Below the pieces are notes generated by a model. It did not search any database. It worked only from the letters and a program-made list of their open reading frames with translations, and had not been told where the DNA came from. 64,000 nucleotides of DNA from Goleter apudmare HA4340-LM2 (GTDB lineage: Bacteria > Cyanobacteriota > Cyanobacteriia > Cyanobacteriales > Nostocaceae), in NCBI GenBank assembly GCA_019359495.1, contig JAHHHF010000073.1:124001-188000 (forward strand). Reading direction: 5' to 3'. Of the stretch, positions 1 to 8,649 are shown piece after piece. Both the position numbers and the translations under genes were made by a program. Within the stretch, counting starts at the first letter, position 1. Every line of letters begins with the position of its first letter.

Positions 1-202
1 CTACATTTTGGTGGTAGAGGCGAATTGAGCGTAACGCCGAATTTACTCCATACAATTTATTGGCTGCATCTGCGGATAATTCACCCATTTCACCAATGCG
101 ATAACCAAATTGCTCCCAATATTGAATTGCCGAAATTGGTTCTGGAATGCCAATACAGACTTCATAGATCCCTGCAATTGCAGTTTGTTGAGCTTGAGTC
201 AT
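1..202 (-). CDS. VOC (glyoxalase/bleomycin-resistance) family protein, C-terminus cut off by window edge
   Basis: The minus strand reads from an ATG at 202 into the left edge for 67 codons without a stop. The N-terminal residues (IAGIYEVCIGIPEPISAIQY...) match the first beta-alpha unit of vicinal-oxygen-chelate proteins, where a short strand is followed by a helix starting at a conserved Trp-Glu pair (YWEQFGYRIGE). VOC proteins bind metal and act as glyoxalases, dioxygenases or resistance proteins; the substrate cannot be told from this fragment. The next gene on the same strand lies 122 bases upstream. Confidence 0.7.
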   Translation of the reverse strand, partial: MTQAQQTAIAGIYEVCIGIPEPISAIQYWEQFGYRIGEMGELSADAANKLYGVNSALRSIRLYHQNV

Positions 203-324
203 AATTTAAGTACTGAGTTTTACAGCCAAGCAATATAAAATGGTAATTGACCACAGGGCGATCGCAAATTACCAAAAAACGCAACCATTCTGCATCTAAG
301 ATTTATTTTAAATTTTGAATTGAT

Positions 325-954
325 TCATACCTCTTGCGACTTTTCCAACATCCTCTTGTGTACCCTCGCCAGATACCACATGTAGTCATCTATTTTGTAT
401 TGATCAGCAGCTTTCACTATATATTCCTGAGCTAAATCTAGATTATTCTCGGCTTCGTAATACAATCCCACGTAAAGATGACTGTAAAACTTGCCTTTTT
501 CCCCTTCTGATTGACCAACAACCAAAACATCATCTGGTGAGCAATTGCCAGCATATAAATCATAAACACACCGCATAATTCGTCGGGGGTCATTTTTCAC
601 TGTCAATAGAGAATTACGCGCTTCTGTTACGCCCCGCAACCGTGCTATGCAGAGATATCGCCATACTGTTTCTTCTACATCTTGGGCATTTACTGTCAAA
701 TCTATCTCAAATTGTTGAGCGCCTTCTGCAAATTTTCCAGCATAATAGTACGATAAACCACGTTGCCACAAATAGGGAGTGAGTCGAGGATCTAGCTTTT
801 GGGCGGTGTCAAAATCTTGAATTGACTCATGAATTTTGGCAAGCTGAAAATAGACCATGCCTCGGTGAATATAAGCGTTGGGGTTTTGTGGTTGATTACA
901 GATGGTTTCATGCCATCGCTGGAGTTGATTTTCGAGAGTATTGGCAGAAAACAT
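325..954 (-). CDS. TPR-repeat protein (209 aa)
   Basis: The protein has at least two clear tetratricopeptide repeats near residues 25-95 (NPNAYIHRGMVYFQLAKIHESIQDFDTAQKLDP and the next unit with LWQRGLSYYYAGKFAEGAQQFE). A third degenerate unit lies near residues 155-190 (FYSHLYVGLYYEAENNLDLAQEYI). There is no signal peptide, so it is probably cytoplasmic. The overall plan resembles NlpI-like helical scaffold proteins that organise other proteins, but the partner is unknown. It lies 42 bases downstream of the JmjC-type gene on the same strand, so the two may be cotranscribed. Confidence 0.75.
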   Translation of the reverse strand: MFSANTLENQLQRWHETICNQPQNPNAYIHRGMVYFQLAKIHESIQDFDTAQKLDPRLTPYLWQRGLSYYYAGKFAEGAQQFEIDLTVNAQDVEETVWRYLCIARLRGVTEARNSLLTVKNDPRRIMRCVYDLYAGNCSPDDVLVVGQSEGEKGKFYSHLYVGLYYEAENNLDLAQEYIVKAADQYKIDDYMWYLARVHKRMLEKSQEV

Positions 955-996
955 GAGTTATGATCTCGACTTGATGATTATATTGATTCAGAGCTA

Positions 997-2043
997 TTAA
1001 TCAGGAATATGGGGCTTTTGGTAAGTATAGCTATTGGGAAATATAAAATTAGTGAACGATATTGATAAACTAATATCCAGTGCTTTCACCTGATGCCACC
1101 AACCAACGGGAATAAAAATAATTTCTCCTGGTTCTAGTACTGTTTCCATGACATGAACTTGTTTAAATAAGGGATATTTTTCATAATCAGGTTTCTCTAA
1201 ATCGACCTTGCTAAATACCCCAATATAGTTATAAAGCAGTGGAGTGTAGTTAGGAGAAATCAACCGCCAGCGTTTGCGTCCGCAGATATGAGCCATGATC
1301 AAGTTGAGAGCATCATGGTGTAGTGGTGTGATGGTTCCCGCAGGCCCAAACCATAAGAAAACTTGCTGTTGCAGATGATTGGGGTTGAGAAAATCGGGAA
1401 AAACTATGTCCTTGAGTAAACTTTTTAGTTCTGCGCGCTCTAAATTGGCATTGTTTGCCACCATATAGTAATCATTGGTTTCGCCGCCTGTAACGAGCAT
1501 ATCGACATACTCACTCAGGTTGACTATTTTTTTATGATGGTAAGTGTTAATTTCATAGTCTGAGTCGCTGTTGCGCCCAGTTTGAATTTCCACTGCAACG
1601 CTACCGTAGTTGGTTTGGAGATATTCCGGTGTCCAGTCAGACATCGCCGCCCAATCTTGCATCATCCCCGTCAGGATAACTGGGGTATTAGTGGCGTAGT
1701 AACGTTCGAGAAATTCTTGTTTCGAGATGCGATCGCATCTTGTAATTATGCCAAAGTTTGGGGCTAGTTCTGCCAATTGGCAATTTATAGCTAGCATCGA
1801 TTCGAGTTTGGCGAGTAATTGTGCTTCTGTGTTATGACATCTGGAGGTCTGGTAAATCTTCTGAGTGCGAACAGCCTCAACAGCAGAGGTCGCTATTTCC
1901 ATCGCTATGCTTTCCCGCACCATCATCTCAATTAACTGAGCATCAGGTACATGCAGTGACTGATTTTCTTGAATCCATTGCCACCATTCCGCAGGTAATT
2001 GTATCGCAATCTTTGGGTCATGCTGATTTGCTGAAGCAGTCAT
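997..2043 (-). CDS. Cupin-like (JmjC/FIH-type) 2-oxoglutarate-dependent oxygenase candidate, 348 aa
   Basis: The C-terminal two thirds follow the cupin_8/JmjC plan. A motif like EFLERYYATNTPVILTGMM opens the domain, the metal motif HHDALN (H-x-D) follows near residue 242, and the distal His sits in FIPVGWWHQV near residue 316. A Lys in GRKRWRLISP is placed where 2-oxoglutarate is normally bound. Enzymes of this group hydroxylate protein side chains using Fe(II) and 2-oxoglutarate. The N-terminal 90 residues are specific to this protein and may be a regulatory or docking part. The substrate is unknown. Confidence 0.8.
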   Translation of the reverse strand: MTASANQHDPKIAIQLPAEWWQWIQENQSLHVPDAQLIEMMVRESIAMEIATSAVEAVRTQKIYQTSRCHNTEAQLLAKLESMLAINCQLAELAPNFGIITRCDRISKQEFLERYYATNTPVILTGMMQDWAAMSDWTPEYLQTNYGSVAVEIQTGRNSDSDYEINTYHHKKIVNLSEYVDMLVTGGETNDYYMVANNANLERAELKSLLKDIVFPDFLNPNHLQQQVFLWFGPAGTITPLHHDALNLIMAHICGRKRWRLISPNYTPLLYNYIGVFSKVDLEKPDYEKYPLFKQVHVMETVLEPGEIIFIPVGWWHQVKALDISLSISFTNFIFPNSYTYQKPHIPD

Positions 2044-2170
2044 AATCGCATATTCTACTTCTTGGTCTCATGTCGCCAAATCTTATCACTGTTGCGATCG
2101 CACAATTAAAATTTGTAGTCAGGACTTTAGTCTTTATGGGAAAAAGTTAGGTTCAAAACCTCGCACGCCA

Positions 2171-2293
2171 GGGAGCATCCCAATTTTGCAAAAATAAAAT
2201 TTGTAGTGGGAGCATCTTGCTCCCTAATGTCCAGAAAGCGGGCTAGAAGCCCGCACTACAAAAAAATAAATTTACACATTTGGGATGCTCCCA
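2171..2293. mobile_element. MITE-like palindromic repeat, copy 1
   Basis: The left end GGGAGCATCCCAA is mirrored by TTGGGATGCTCCC at the right end, and the same sequence recurs at 12071-12182 and 42549-42670. The flanks carry a direct repeat CACGCCA (2164-2170 and 2294-2300), consistent with target-site duplication. The interior holds a second inverted pair (GTAGTGGGAGCATCTTGC / GCGGGCTAG...CACTAC) that also occurs in related form alone near 42482. There is no open frame for a transposase, so any movement needs a transposase in trans. The gene-free stretch 2044-2355 otherwise shows nothing recognisable. Confidence 0.8.
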
Positions 2294-2355
2294 CACGCCA
2301 CTCCCCCTTGTGGGTGGCTGTCTTTAATTTTGAATTGATTCATTTGTGTTTGTCT

Positions 2356-2883
2356 ATGAATTGTAAAACGGTAATGGGAGAGCTAATACGTTCACCTCTA
2401 ACTCTGGGATTGTTGGCGGCGCTGGCGCTCACCAGTTGTAGCAACGTGACTACTAACCAGTATGAAGCAACGGCGCTTACCACTTATACCTGGCAAGTTA
2501 ATTATGCTGATGACCGTGAAACAACACCGCGTTTTGAAACTTTTGCGACAACTTCCTTACTCAATCGGAATGGCTTGAAGCCATCCGGAGCGGTTACAGG
2601 CCCAGATGACCAGGGTCTATGGTGGCCGGCTTTACCACCGCGACCTACAGTTGATGAAGTGGAACAACGCCAAAAACTCCAACAATACGCCAGTCAGCCC
2701 GAATTATTAAAAGCTGTGGAATACAAATTGACCTATACAGTCGATTCTCAACTGCGGACATTACCCACTAATTATGATGTCTACCGACAAGTAGTCAAAG
2801 CCTATCCATCACAAACTCCTTTGCAACTGACTTTGGGAATTAACAATAACTCAGTCGAGAAAGCAGAGCCTCTTGGTAATTGA
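2356..2883 (+). CDS. Hypothetical lipoprotein, 175 aa
   Basis: The open frame extends upstream to 2206, but that part runs through the MITE and translates repeat sequence, so the start is placed at ATG 2356; ATG 2374 is a close alternative. A hydrophobic segment LTLGLLAALALTSC ends in a lipobox (Leu-Thr-Ser-Cys), predicting lipid attachment at the Cys and export by Sec. The mature part is hydrophilic, contains a Pro-rich patch (WWPALPPRPTVDEVE) and no domain I recognise. No Shine-Dalgarno sequence is evident for either start. It precedes the amylase gene by 145 bases on the same strand. Confidence 0.7.
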   Translation: MNCKTVMGELIRSPLTLGLLAALALTSCSNVTTNQYEATALTTYTWQVNYADDRETTPRFETFATTSLLNRNGLKPSGAVTGPDDQGLWWPALPPRPTVDEVEQRQKLQQYASQPELLKAVEYKLTYTVDSQLRTLPTNYDVYRQVVKAYPSQTPLQLTLGINNNSVEKAEPLGN

Positions 2884-3028
2884 AATATTGCGGGGTTGCA
2901 AAGTTATCTCTGCGGGTAGACGCAAACAGTTACTAATCGTTGTTTTTCAGTGTGTGTAACATTGCTACTGTTTCATTCTGTACTTGATGGCGTAGAATAA
3001 TCGTCATTGTGCAAAAGCAGGACGACAC

Positions 3029-4492
3029 ATGGCAGAGCTAAACGGCGCAATGATGCAATACTTCCACTGGTACATCCCAAATGATGGCACACTGTGGAAT
3101 AAGGTTGATAGTGCAGCGAAAGAATTAGCAGATGCGGGTTTTACAGCCCTATGGCTACCGCCAGCCTACAAAGGATTTGCAGGAGCCTACGATGTCGGAT
3201 ATGGTGTTTATGACCTGTTTGACTTGGGTGAATTCGACCAAAAAGGCTCGATCCGCACGAAGTATGGTACACGCCAGGAATATCTCGATGCGATTAAGTC
3301 TCTGAAAGCACAAGGGCTTCAGGTTTATGCTGATGCTGTGCTCAATCATAAAATGGGTGGTGATGCAACAGAAACACCCAAAGCAACACCCTTCCCACAA
3401 AACGATCGCCTCAATCCCAAAGGCGGTTTACAAGAAATCAAAAGCTACACTCATTACAATTTCCCCGGACGTCAGGGTAAATATTCTAACTTTGAGTGGC
3501 ATTGGTGGCACTTTGATGCTGTTGACTATAACGAATACAACAGTAGCGATCGTAGTACTGTCTATTTGTTAGAAGGGAAAGTCTTCGATGACTACGTGGC
3601 CTTGGAGAATGGCAATTTTGCCTATCTCATGGGTTGCGATCTAGATTTCCAACAAGAATGGGTGCGTGGTGAAATCACTCACTGGGGTAAGTGGTATCTT
3701 GACACAACTAATGTTGATGGCTTCCGGATTGACGCCATCAAACATATTTCATCCTGGTTCTTTCCCCAATGGCTGGATGATTTGGATCGCCATGTTGGCA
3801 AGGATCTGTTTGCCGTGGGTGAGTATTGGTATAACGATATCAATACTCTGAATTGGTATATTGATGCCGTGCAAGGCAAAATGTCAGTCTTTGACGTGCC
3901 GCTACACTACAATTTCCATATTGCCAGCAAATCTGGTGGAAACTATGATCTGCGGCGGATATTGGATGGGACAGTGATGCAGCAGCGTCCTACCCATGCT
4001 GTGACCTTTGTGGAAAATCACGATTCTCAGCCTTTACAAGCACTAGAGTCTGTGGTGGAATCCTGGTTTAAGCCCTTAGCTTACGCCATTATCCTGTTAC
4101 GGCGAGAAGGTTATCCTTGTGTCTTTCATGCTGACTACTACGGTGCTGAATACGAAGACAGAGGGTATAAAATTTTTCTCAATTCTCACCGTTGGCTAAT
4201 TGACAAGTTCCTGTATGCACGTAGAAACTATGCCTACGGCCCACAATATGACTACTTTGACCACTGGAACACTATCGGTTGGACACGTTTGGGAGATGAA
4301 AATCATCCCCAAGCTTTGGCTGTGATCATGAGTGATGGCCCAGAAGGTTCTAAGTGGATGGAAGTTGGTAAACCCAACACCAAGTTTATTGATTTGACAG
4401 AACATATTCAAGAAGCTGTCTATACCAATGACCGGGGTTGGGGTGAATTCCGTTGCAACGGTGGTTCTGTCTCAGTCTGGGTTGAAGCATAA
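3029..4492 (+). CDS. Alpha-amylase, GH13_5-type cytoplasmic enzyme
   Basis: The 487-aa protein has the four GH13 motifs: DAVLNH (residues 102-107), GFRIDAIKH with nucleophile Asp235, VGEYW with acid/base Glu265, and VENHDSQ with Asp332. The N-terminus (MMQYFHWYIPNDG) is typical of bacterial GH13_5 amylases. There is no signal peptide, so it acts on intracellular alpha-glucan such as glycogen or its oligosaccharides. The final 90 residues form the usual C-terminal beta domain. AGGA sits ten bases before ATG 3029. The glycogen synthase gene lies 21 kb away, so they are not an operon. Confidence 0.92.
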   Translation: MAELNGAMMQYFHWYIPNDGTLWNKVDSAAKELADAGFTALWLPPAYKGFAGAYDVGYGVYDLFDLGEFDQKGSIRTKYGTRQEYLDAIKSLKAQGLQVYADAVLNHKMGGDATETPKATPFPQNDRLNPKGGLQEIKSYTHYNFPGRQGKYSNFEWHWWHFDAVDYNEYNSSDRSTVYLLEGKVFDDYVALENGNFAYLMGCDLDFQQEWVRGEITHWGKWYLDTTNVDGFRIDAIKHISSWFFPQWLDDLDRHVGKDLFAVGEYWYNDINTLNWYIDAVQGKMSVFDVPLHYNFHIASKSGGNYDLRRILDGTVMQQRPTHAVTFVENHDSQPLQALESVVESWFKPLAYAIILLRREGYPCVFHADYYGAEYEDRGYKIFLNSHRWLIDKFLYARRNYAYGPQYDYFDHWNTIGWTRLGDENHPQALAVIMSDGPEGSKWMEVGKPNTKFIDLTEHIQEAVYTNDRGWGEFRCNGGSVSVWVEA

Positions 4493-4521
4493 AGCATTGC
4501 AAATAATTAACTAGTGTAGAA

Positions 4522-4552
4522 AACCCCAGTTTCTTCAAGAAGCTGGGGTTTC
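4522..4552 (+). terminator. Probable terminator of the amylase gene
   Basis: AACCCCAG and CTGGGGTT pair as an 8-bp stem, extended by inner TTCTT/AAGAA pairing, 30 bases after the amylase stop. Only a short T tract follows, so termination may be incomplete. Confidence 0.6.
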
Positions 4553-4953
4553 GCTATAGCTTGCGGGTAAGCTGCACTTTACACATCTCATATAGTCTTA
4601 TTATCTCATCTGTAACCTTGGGAGAATTGGTATAAATTCGGTCGATGTCTAATATATCTAATAGAGATATTAACACACGTATATTTAGAAATTTTTATGG
4701 GGTAATTTTTAAATAGCGATCGCTTGGCTTTTTGTATTCCATGAAGACCTTAGAGGTTATACACTACACTCCTTAAATAATTTCCCCTAAAGAACTTCAC
4801 CGTAGATTCACTGAGGTTATTTGTATGAGTTACGCAATAACCTAAACATGTATTCCTCATGCTTCTGAGCAAGAACATTACCTTTTTTAACTATCTTGTT
4901 ATCTAAGCAAAAACAGGTGTGAGGAAGCCAAAACACTATTAACTAAAACAATC
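4553..4953. other. Gene-free stretch upstream of the FG-GAP gene
   Basis: AT-rich, with stops in all frames over short distances and no recognisable RNA or repeat. It should contain the promoter of the large calcium-binding protein gene, but no convincing -35/-10 pair was chosen. A HIP1-type GCGATCGC octamer lies at about 4716. Confidence 0.4.
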
Positions 4954-7365
4954 ATGAGCGTATCATTTGGAAAATCCACCAACTTATCGGTTGGCTCAGA
5001 TGCTTCCTATATCCTAGTTAAAGACGTAGACGGTGACGGCAAACTTGACTTGGTAGTAGTAAGTGCTACTTCCAATAATGTCTCAGTGCTGTTGAACAAT
5101 GGTAGTGGCGGCTTTGGGACTGCGACTACTTTCACCGTCGGAAGTAACCCTGCGGCGATCGCTGTGGGAGACTTTAACGATGATGACAACCTTGATTTGG
5201 TAGTAGCGAACGCTGATGATAACAACGTCTCACTGCTATTGAACAATGGTAGTGGCGGCTTTGGGACTGCGACTACTTTCACCGTCGGCAGCAAACCTGC
5301 GGCGATCGCTGTGGGAGACTTTAACGATGATGACAACCTTGATTTGGTGGTGGCAAACGCTGATGACAACAACGTCTCACTACTATTGAACAATGGTAGT
5401 AGTGGCTTTGGGACTGCGACTACTTTCACCGTCGGTAGCAAACCTGCGGCGATCGCTGTGGGAGACTTTAACGATGATGACAACCTTGATTTGGTGGTGG
5501 CAAACGCTGATGATAACAACGTCTCACTACTATTGAACAATGGTAGTGGTGGCTTTGGGACTGCGACTACTTTCACCGTCGGCAGCAAACCTGCGGCGAT
5601 CGCTGTGGGAGACTTTAACGATGATGACAACCTTGACTTGGTAGTAGCGAACTATGCTTCTGGCAACGTCTCAGTACTGCTGAACAATGGTAGTGGCGGC
5701 TTTGGGACTGCTACAACTTTCACCGTCGGTACAAATCCTAATTCTGTCACTTTGGCAGACTTCAACGGTGATGACCAACTCGACTTAGTAGTCGGGACAG
5801 AAAATGACAAGAAAGTCTCAGTGCTATTGAACGATAGTAATGGTGGCTTTAGTAATGCTGTCGATGTCACACTTGAAAAATCTTCAGCTTTCGTTGCGGT
5901 GGGAGACTTAAACGGTGATGACAATCCGGACTTAGTATTGGCAAATGCTGATTCTAGCAGTAGTGTTTCAGTATTGCTTTATAACTCTGCCCCTACAGAC
6001 TTTATATTTAGTGCCATCAGCGATGACGACGATGACGACGACGATGATGATGATGATGACGATAACAAAAAAGCCATTGGCGTCTTCAAGACCACTGACC
6101 GAGATAAAAATGACAAGCACATTTATGCTTTAGTAGCAGGCAATGGTGATAGTGATAATGAAGCCTTCATTATTGACGGGGATAGCCTAAAAATTAAATC
6201 TACCCCGACTAAATCTGATTACAAAATCCGTGTCCGCACTACTGATATTGCTGGGCTTTTCTTTGAGAAGGAATTGGATATCAAAGTTAATCAGCTTGGA
6301 TCTATTTCCAAGACTGAAATCACCACAACTTTTCAACTGATTAACATCACACAGAATATCTTTACTGTCAAAAATAAAGTCAAAGGCAATAAAGCCAAAC
6401 TGTCAATTAAGGTTACAGGCGGCATTTCTGAATCAGTACATGAACTAGGTTTATTTATTGTTGACGATGCTGAAGGTAGAATTGAAGGTATTGCCCCAGA
6501 TGCAGCAGGTTACGCCCAAGTAGCTCTTAAACGAGCCAAGATAATTTCCTCTGCTATTACTAATGTACCCAACGGTTTTAATCCATCTGATCTGCCAAGC
6601 CTATTAGAATTCACCTCTGGTGCAAACTTAAGATTTTTCTATGTACGCAACAGCACTACATTTGCTGTGCTATCAGGACAAACCTCTTTTTCTGAAGTAG
6701 TCTTTTCATCCGCTACAAATGCCACCATAGACAGCTCAGAAACGGAAGGTTTCACTCTCAAATGGAAAGGTCTATCTGTTGGCGGTAGCGACCTAGTGTT
6801 GAAAATTAAAGAAACTAATCAAGATATACCTCTAGGTATAGGCTTACAAGGAAAACATCAAGGCGAACTCATCGATTTACGAGAAGTTAAAACTAAGGTC
6901 AAAGGAGAGTTTGTTGTCTATAGAGAGGCGGCGTTTAACAACGTAGTTGGCTTCGCTCGTATAGATGATGAGAATGGCGGTATTGATCTGAATAAAGATG
7001 GCACGATTGACCTACGTCCGGGGGATGCAGGCTATCTGAAAGCAGTAGTTAGTTCACGTGTTCAAGGAATTGAACTGAAGGTGGACAACCAAGGTAAAGC
7101 AACTTTCACTGGTAGCTTTGAATCACAATCGCTGTTTACACCTTTTATTATTGCTAATTCTACTGTAGAAGCAATTTTAAATAGTAGTTCTGAAAACTTG
7201 GCGGTTTACTTACCATTCTTAGGTGCTAACACTCGCCAAGCTAGTCATGTCCGCCTACTAGGAAATAATATCTTTGGCTTTGAGGATCAAACAGGAGGCG
7301 GTGATCAAGATTTCAACGATTTAATTGTCCAAGTCAAATTGAGCGCGGAAATTGCGACTACCTAA
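4954..7365 (+). CDS. FG-GAP/VCBS seven-blade propeller protein with poly-Asp tract, cadherin-like segment and DUF4114
   Basis: Residues about 5-345 form seven units of about 49 aa, each with a calcium loop such as DVDGDGKLDLV or DFNDDDNLDLV and an NNGSGGFGTAT turn, as in integrin-type FG-GAP propellers. Units 2-5 are nearly identical. A run of 14 Asp follows, then a cadherin-like stretch (HIYALVAGNGDSDNEAFIIDGDSLKIK). The C-terminus (FGFEDQTGGGDQDFNDLIVQV) is the DUF4114 signature. No N-terminal signal peptide is visible, so export would need a C-terminal type I signal or another route. A calcium-binding surface or adhesion role is inferred, not shown. Confidence 0.85.
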   Translation: MSVSFGKSTNLSVGSDASYILVKDVDGDGKLDLVVVSATSNNVSVLLNNGSGGFGTATTFTVGSNPAAIAVGDFNDDDNLDLVVANADDNNVSLLLNNGSGGFGTATTFTVGSKPAAIAVGDFNDDDNLDLVVANADDNNVSLLLNNGSSGFGTATTFTVGSKPAAIAVGDFNDDDNLDLVVANADDNNVSLLLNNGSGGFGTATTFTVGSKPAAIAVGDFNDDDNLDLVVANYASGNVSVLLNNGSGGFGTATTFTVGTNPNSVTLADFNGDDQLDLVVGTENDKKVSVLLNDSNGGFSNAVDVTLEKSSAFVAVGDLNGDDNPDLVLANADSSSSVSVLLYNSAPTDFIFSAISDDDDDDDDDDDDDDNKKAIGVFKTTDRDKNDKHIYALVAGNGDSDNEAFIIDGDSLKIKSTPTKSDYKIRVRTTDIAGLFFEKELDIKVNQLGSISKTEITTTFQLINITQNIFTVKNKVKGNKAKLSIKVTGGISESVHELGLFIVDDAEGRIEGIAPDAAGYAQVALKRAKIISSAITNVPNGFNPSDLPSLLEFTSGANLRFFYVRNSTTFAVLSGQTSFSEVVFSSATNATIDSSETEGFTLKWKGLSVGGSDLVLKIKETNQDIPLGIGLQGKHQGELIDLREVKTKVKGEFVVYREAAFNNVVGFARIDDENGGIDLNKDGTIDLRPGDAGYLKAVVSSRVQGIELKVDNQGKATFTGSFESQSLFTPFIIANSTVEAILNSSSENLAVYLPFLGANTRQASHVRLLGNNIFGFEDQTGGGDQDFNDLIVQVKLSAEIATT
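5131..5718 (+). repeat. 147-bp tandem repeats inside the FG-GAP gene (four units)
   Basis: The start TTCACCGTCG recurs at exactly 147-base steps: 5131, 5278, 5425, 5572 and 5719. The units encode blades 2-5 and are nearly identical at the DNA level, which indicates recent duplication or gene conversion. Flanking blades 1, 6 and 7 are diverged. Confidence 0.9.
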
Positions 7366-7401
7366 GTCCAATTAAGATAGCTTGCTGATACATAATTTAT
7401 T

Positions 7402-7431
7402 CCCGACTTCCTGATATACAAGGAAGCCGGG
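7402..7431. terminator. Hairpin between convergent genes
   Basis: CCCGACTTCC pairs with GGAAGCCGGG across a 10-base loop (one mismatch), followed by CATTTTGTT on the plus strand. It lies between the convergent FG-GAP and pentapeptide genes. The 30 bases that follow resemble those after the hairpin at 40526-40553. Confidence 0.6.
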
Positions 7432-7463
7432 CATTTTGTTATTCACAAATGATTAAGGAATGT

Positions 7464-8234
7464 TCAAAAAGGGAAGAATTGCAGTAAGACTGAGCCGAGA
7501 CTGCCAACAAAGTCTAAAAAACTAGGTTTACCAGGGTTGACTTTAGTGTCTTGGGGTGCTTGCAGTTCTTTAATAAAAGCTTGCGCTGTGAGCATTCCAG
7601 GGTTGTCATTTTGGGATGTAAACATTTTCTCGGCAATTTGGGCATCTTGGAATGCACCTTGTCTGTCTAAAATTTGATAGCGAGCCACACCACGAGCTAG
7701 ATAAGCGCCTGCAAAATCTGCTTTAATAGCGATCGCTTGATTGAAATAATCGATCGCTTGCTGTTGATTGCCTTTTTGTGCTTCTGCTACACCCAAAGCA
7801 TAAAATTCTTCTGGTGTGGCAATTTGTAATGGAATGCCAACAGCGCCTTGGAGGCTGGTACTGTTGAGGTTGACATCATTTAATTCTGCATTCGCTAAAT
7901 AGGCATTTCTCAAGTCAGCACCAGCCAAATTTGCGCCACTGAGTTTAGCACCACTCAGGTTAACGCCAAATAAACCAGCACCGCTTAAGTTGGCACCTCG
8001 CAAGTCAGCACCACTCAAGTTGGCGCGGCTGAGATTAGCACCTGCGAGATTTGCTCCACTTAAATTAGCTCCCATTAAGTCAGCTAGTACCAAACCTGCA
8101 CCAGTCAGGTTACAGTTTTGACATTCTTTGGTTGCTAATAATTGTCTAATATGTTCAGAATTTGCGGCTTGGACGCTTGTAGTTAAGCTAATTGTGGTTA
8201 AAAATGCAACTGTGGCTAGAATTTGGCTTTTCAT
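7464..8234 (-). CDS. Secreted pentapeptide-repeat and TPR protein, 256 aa
   Basis: A Sec signal peptide ([24 protein letters not shown]) is followed near residues 40-130 by about eighteen pentapeptides of the A(D/N)Lxx type ([20 protein letters not shown]...), which fold as a right-handed quadrilateral beta helix. Residues 145-205 carry a TPR-like pair ([28 protein letters not shown] and the next unit). The tail has a hydrophobic end ([18 protein letters not shown]). The pairing of CKNC-like NCQNC Cys residues just before the repeats ([13 protein letters not shown]) is common in cyanobacterial secreted pentapeptide proteins. The function is unknown. Confidence 0.85.
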   Translation of the reverse strand: MKSQILATVAFLTTISLTTSVQAANSEHIRQLLATKECQNCNLTGAGLVLADLMGANLSGANLAGANLSRANLSGADLRGANLSGAGLFGVNLSGAKLSGANLAGADLRNAYLANAELNDVNLNSTSLQGAVGIPLQIATPEEFYALGVAEAQKGNQQQAIDYFNQAIAIKADFAGAYLARGVARYQILDRQGAFQDAQIAEKMFTSQNDNPGMLTAQAFIKELQAPQDTKVNPGKPSFLDFVGSLGSVLLQFFPF

Positions 8235-8345
8235 ATTTGCTATGGTGATATCTCTGGCTCAAGACTCAGGGTTAGCTGAGATACATTTATACTTCAGCCT
8301 ATGATATGAAGAATATCAGCCGATTGCCATCTCTAGTAACTAATG

Positions 8346-8507
8346 TTACTTGCTAATGTATTTACTTAGTTGAGTAACCGTGATCACCGTGTTGTTTTGC
8401 AAATTTATTGTCTCACCAGTTGTCTGCCCTGAGAAAAGCCAATTTGCTCCTGCAAAGAGCCTCAGAGTCAATGTTAAAGTAGCTGCCAGTAAGAGTTTTT
8501 CCCGCAT
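8346..8507 (-). CDS. Small secreted protein, 53 aa
   Basis: An ATG at 8507 is preceded by GGGGAG at eight bases, a strong ribosome-binding site, which favours it over an upstream in-frame ATG at 8531. The protein begins MREKLLLAATLTLTLRLFAGANW, a likely signal peptide, and the remainder (about 30 residues) is polar and Thr/Asn-rich without a recognised domain. Two CRP-like operators lie about 100-140 bases upstream. It could be a genuine small envelope protein or the stub of a longer one; the ribosome site argues for translation. Confidence 0.5.
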   Translation of the reverse strand: MREKLLLAATLTLTLRLFAGANWLFSGQTTGETINLQNNTVITVTQLSKYISK

Positions 8508-8608
8508 TATATTCACTCCCCACACCTGCAAAGCAATTGCCGAACCTCACCTGAACTTAAGTATTATTTGTTTTATCTGCCAACCAAGTGATAACCGAGC
8601 CTAGTTAC

Positions 8609-8646
8609 AGTGATTATGATCACAAATACATGTGATTACGATCACA
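8609..8646. promoter_or_regulatory. Two tandem CRP-like operator sites
   Basis: AGTGA-TTATGA-TCACA (8609-8624) and TGTGA-TTACGA-TCACA (8631-8646) match the CRP/SYCRP1 consensus TGTGA-N6-TCACA, the second perfectly. Their centres are 22 bases apart, about two helical turns, placing both on one DNA face. The nearest start is the small secreted protein at 8507 (minus strand). Confidence 0.7.
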
Positions 8647-8649
8647 CAT

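Noticed and set aside
2206-2355. N-terminal extension of the lipoprotein frame
   Set aside because: It lies in the MITE and runs ahead of a proper lipoprotein signal; ATG 2356 or 2374 is used instead.
5007-5630. 207-codon minus-strand frame opposite the FG-GAP gene
   Set aside because: It is the mirror of near-identical 147-base repeats, has low-complexity composition and no ribosome site; the plus-strand propeller explains the sequence.
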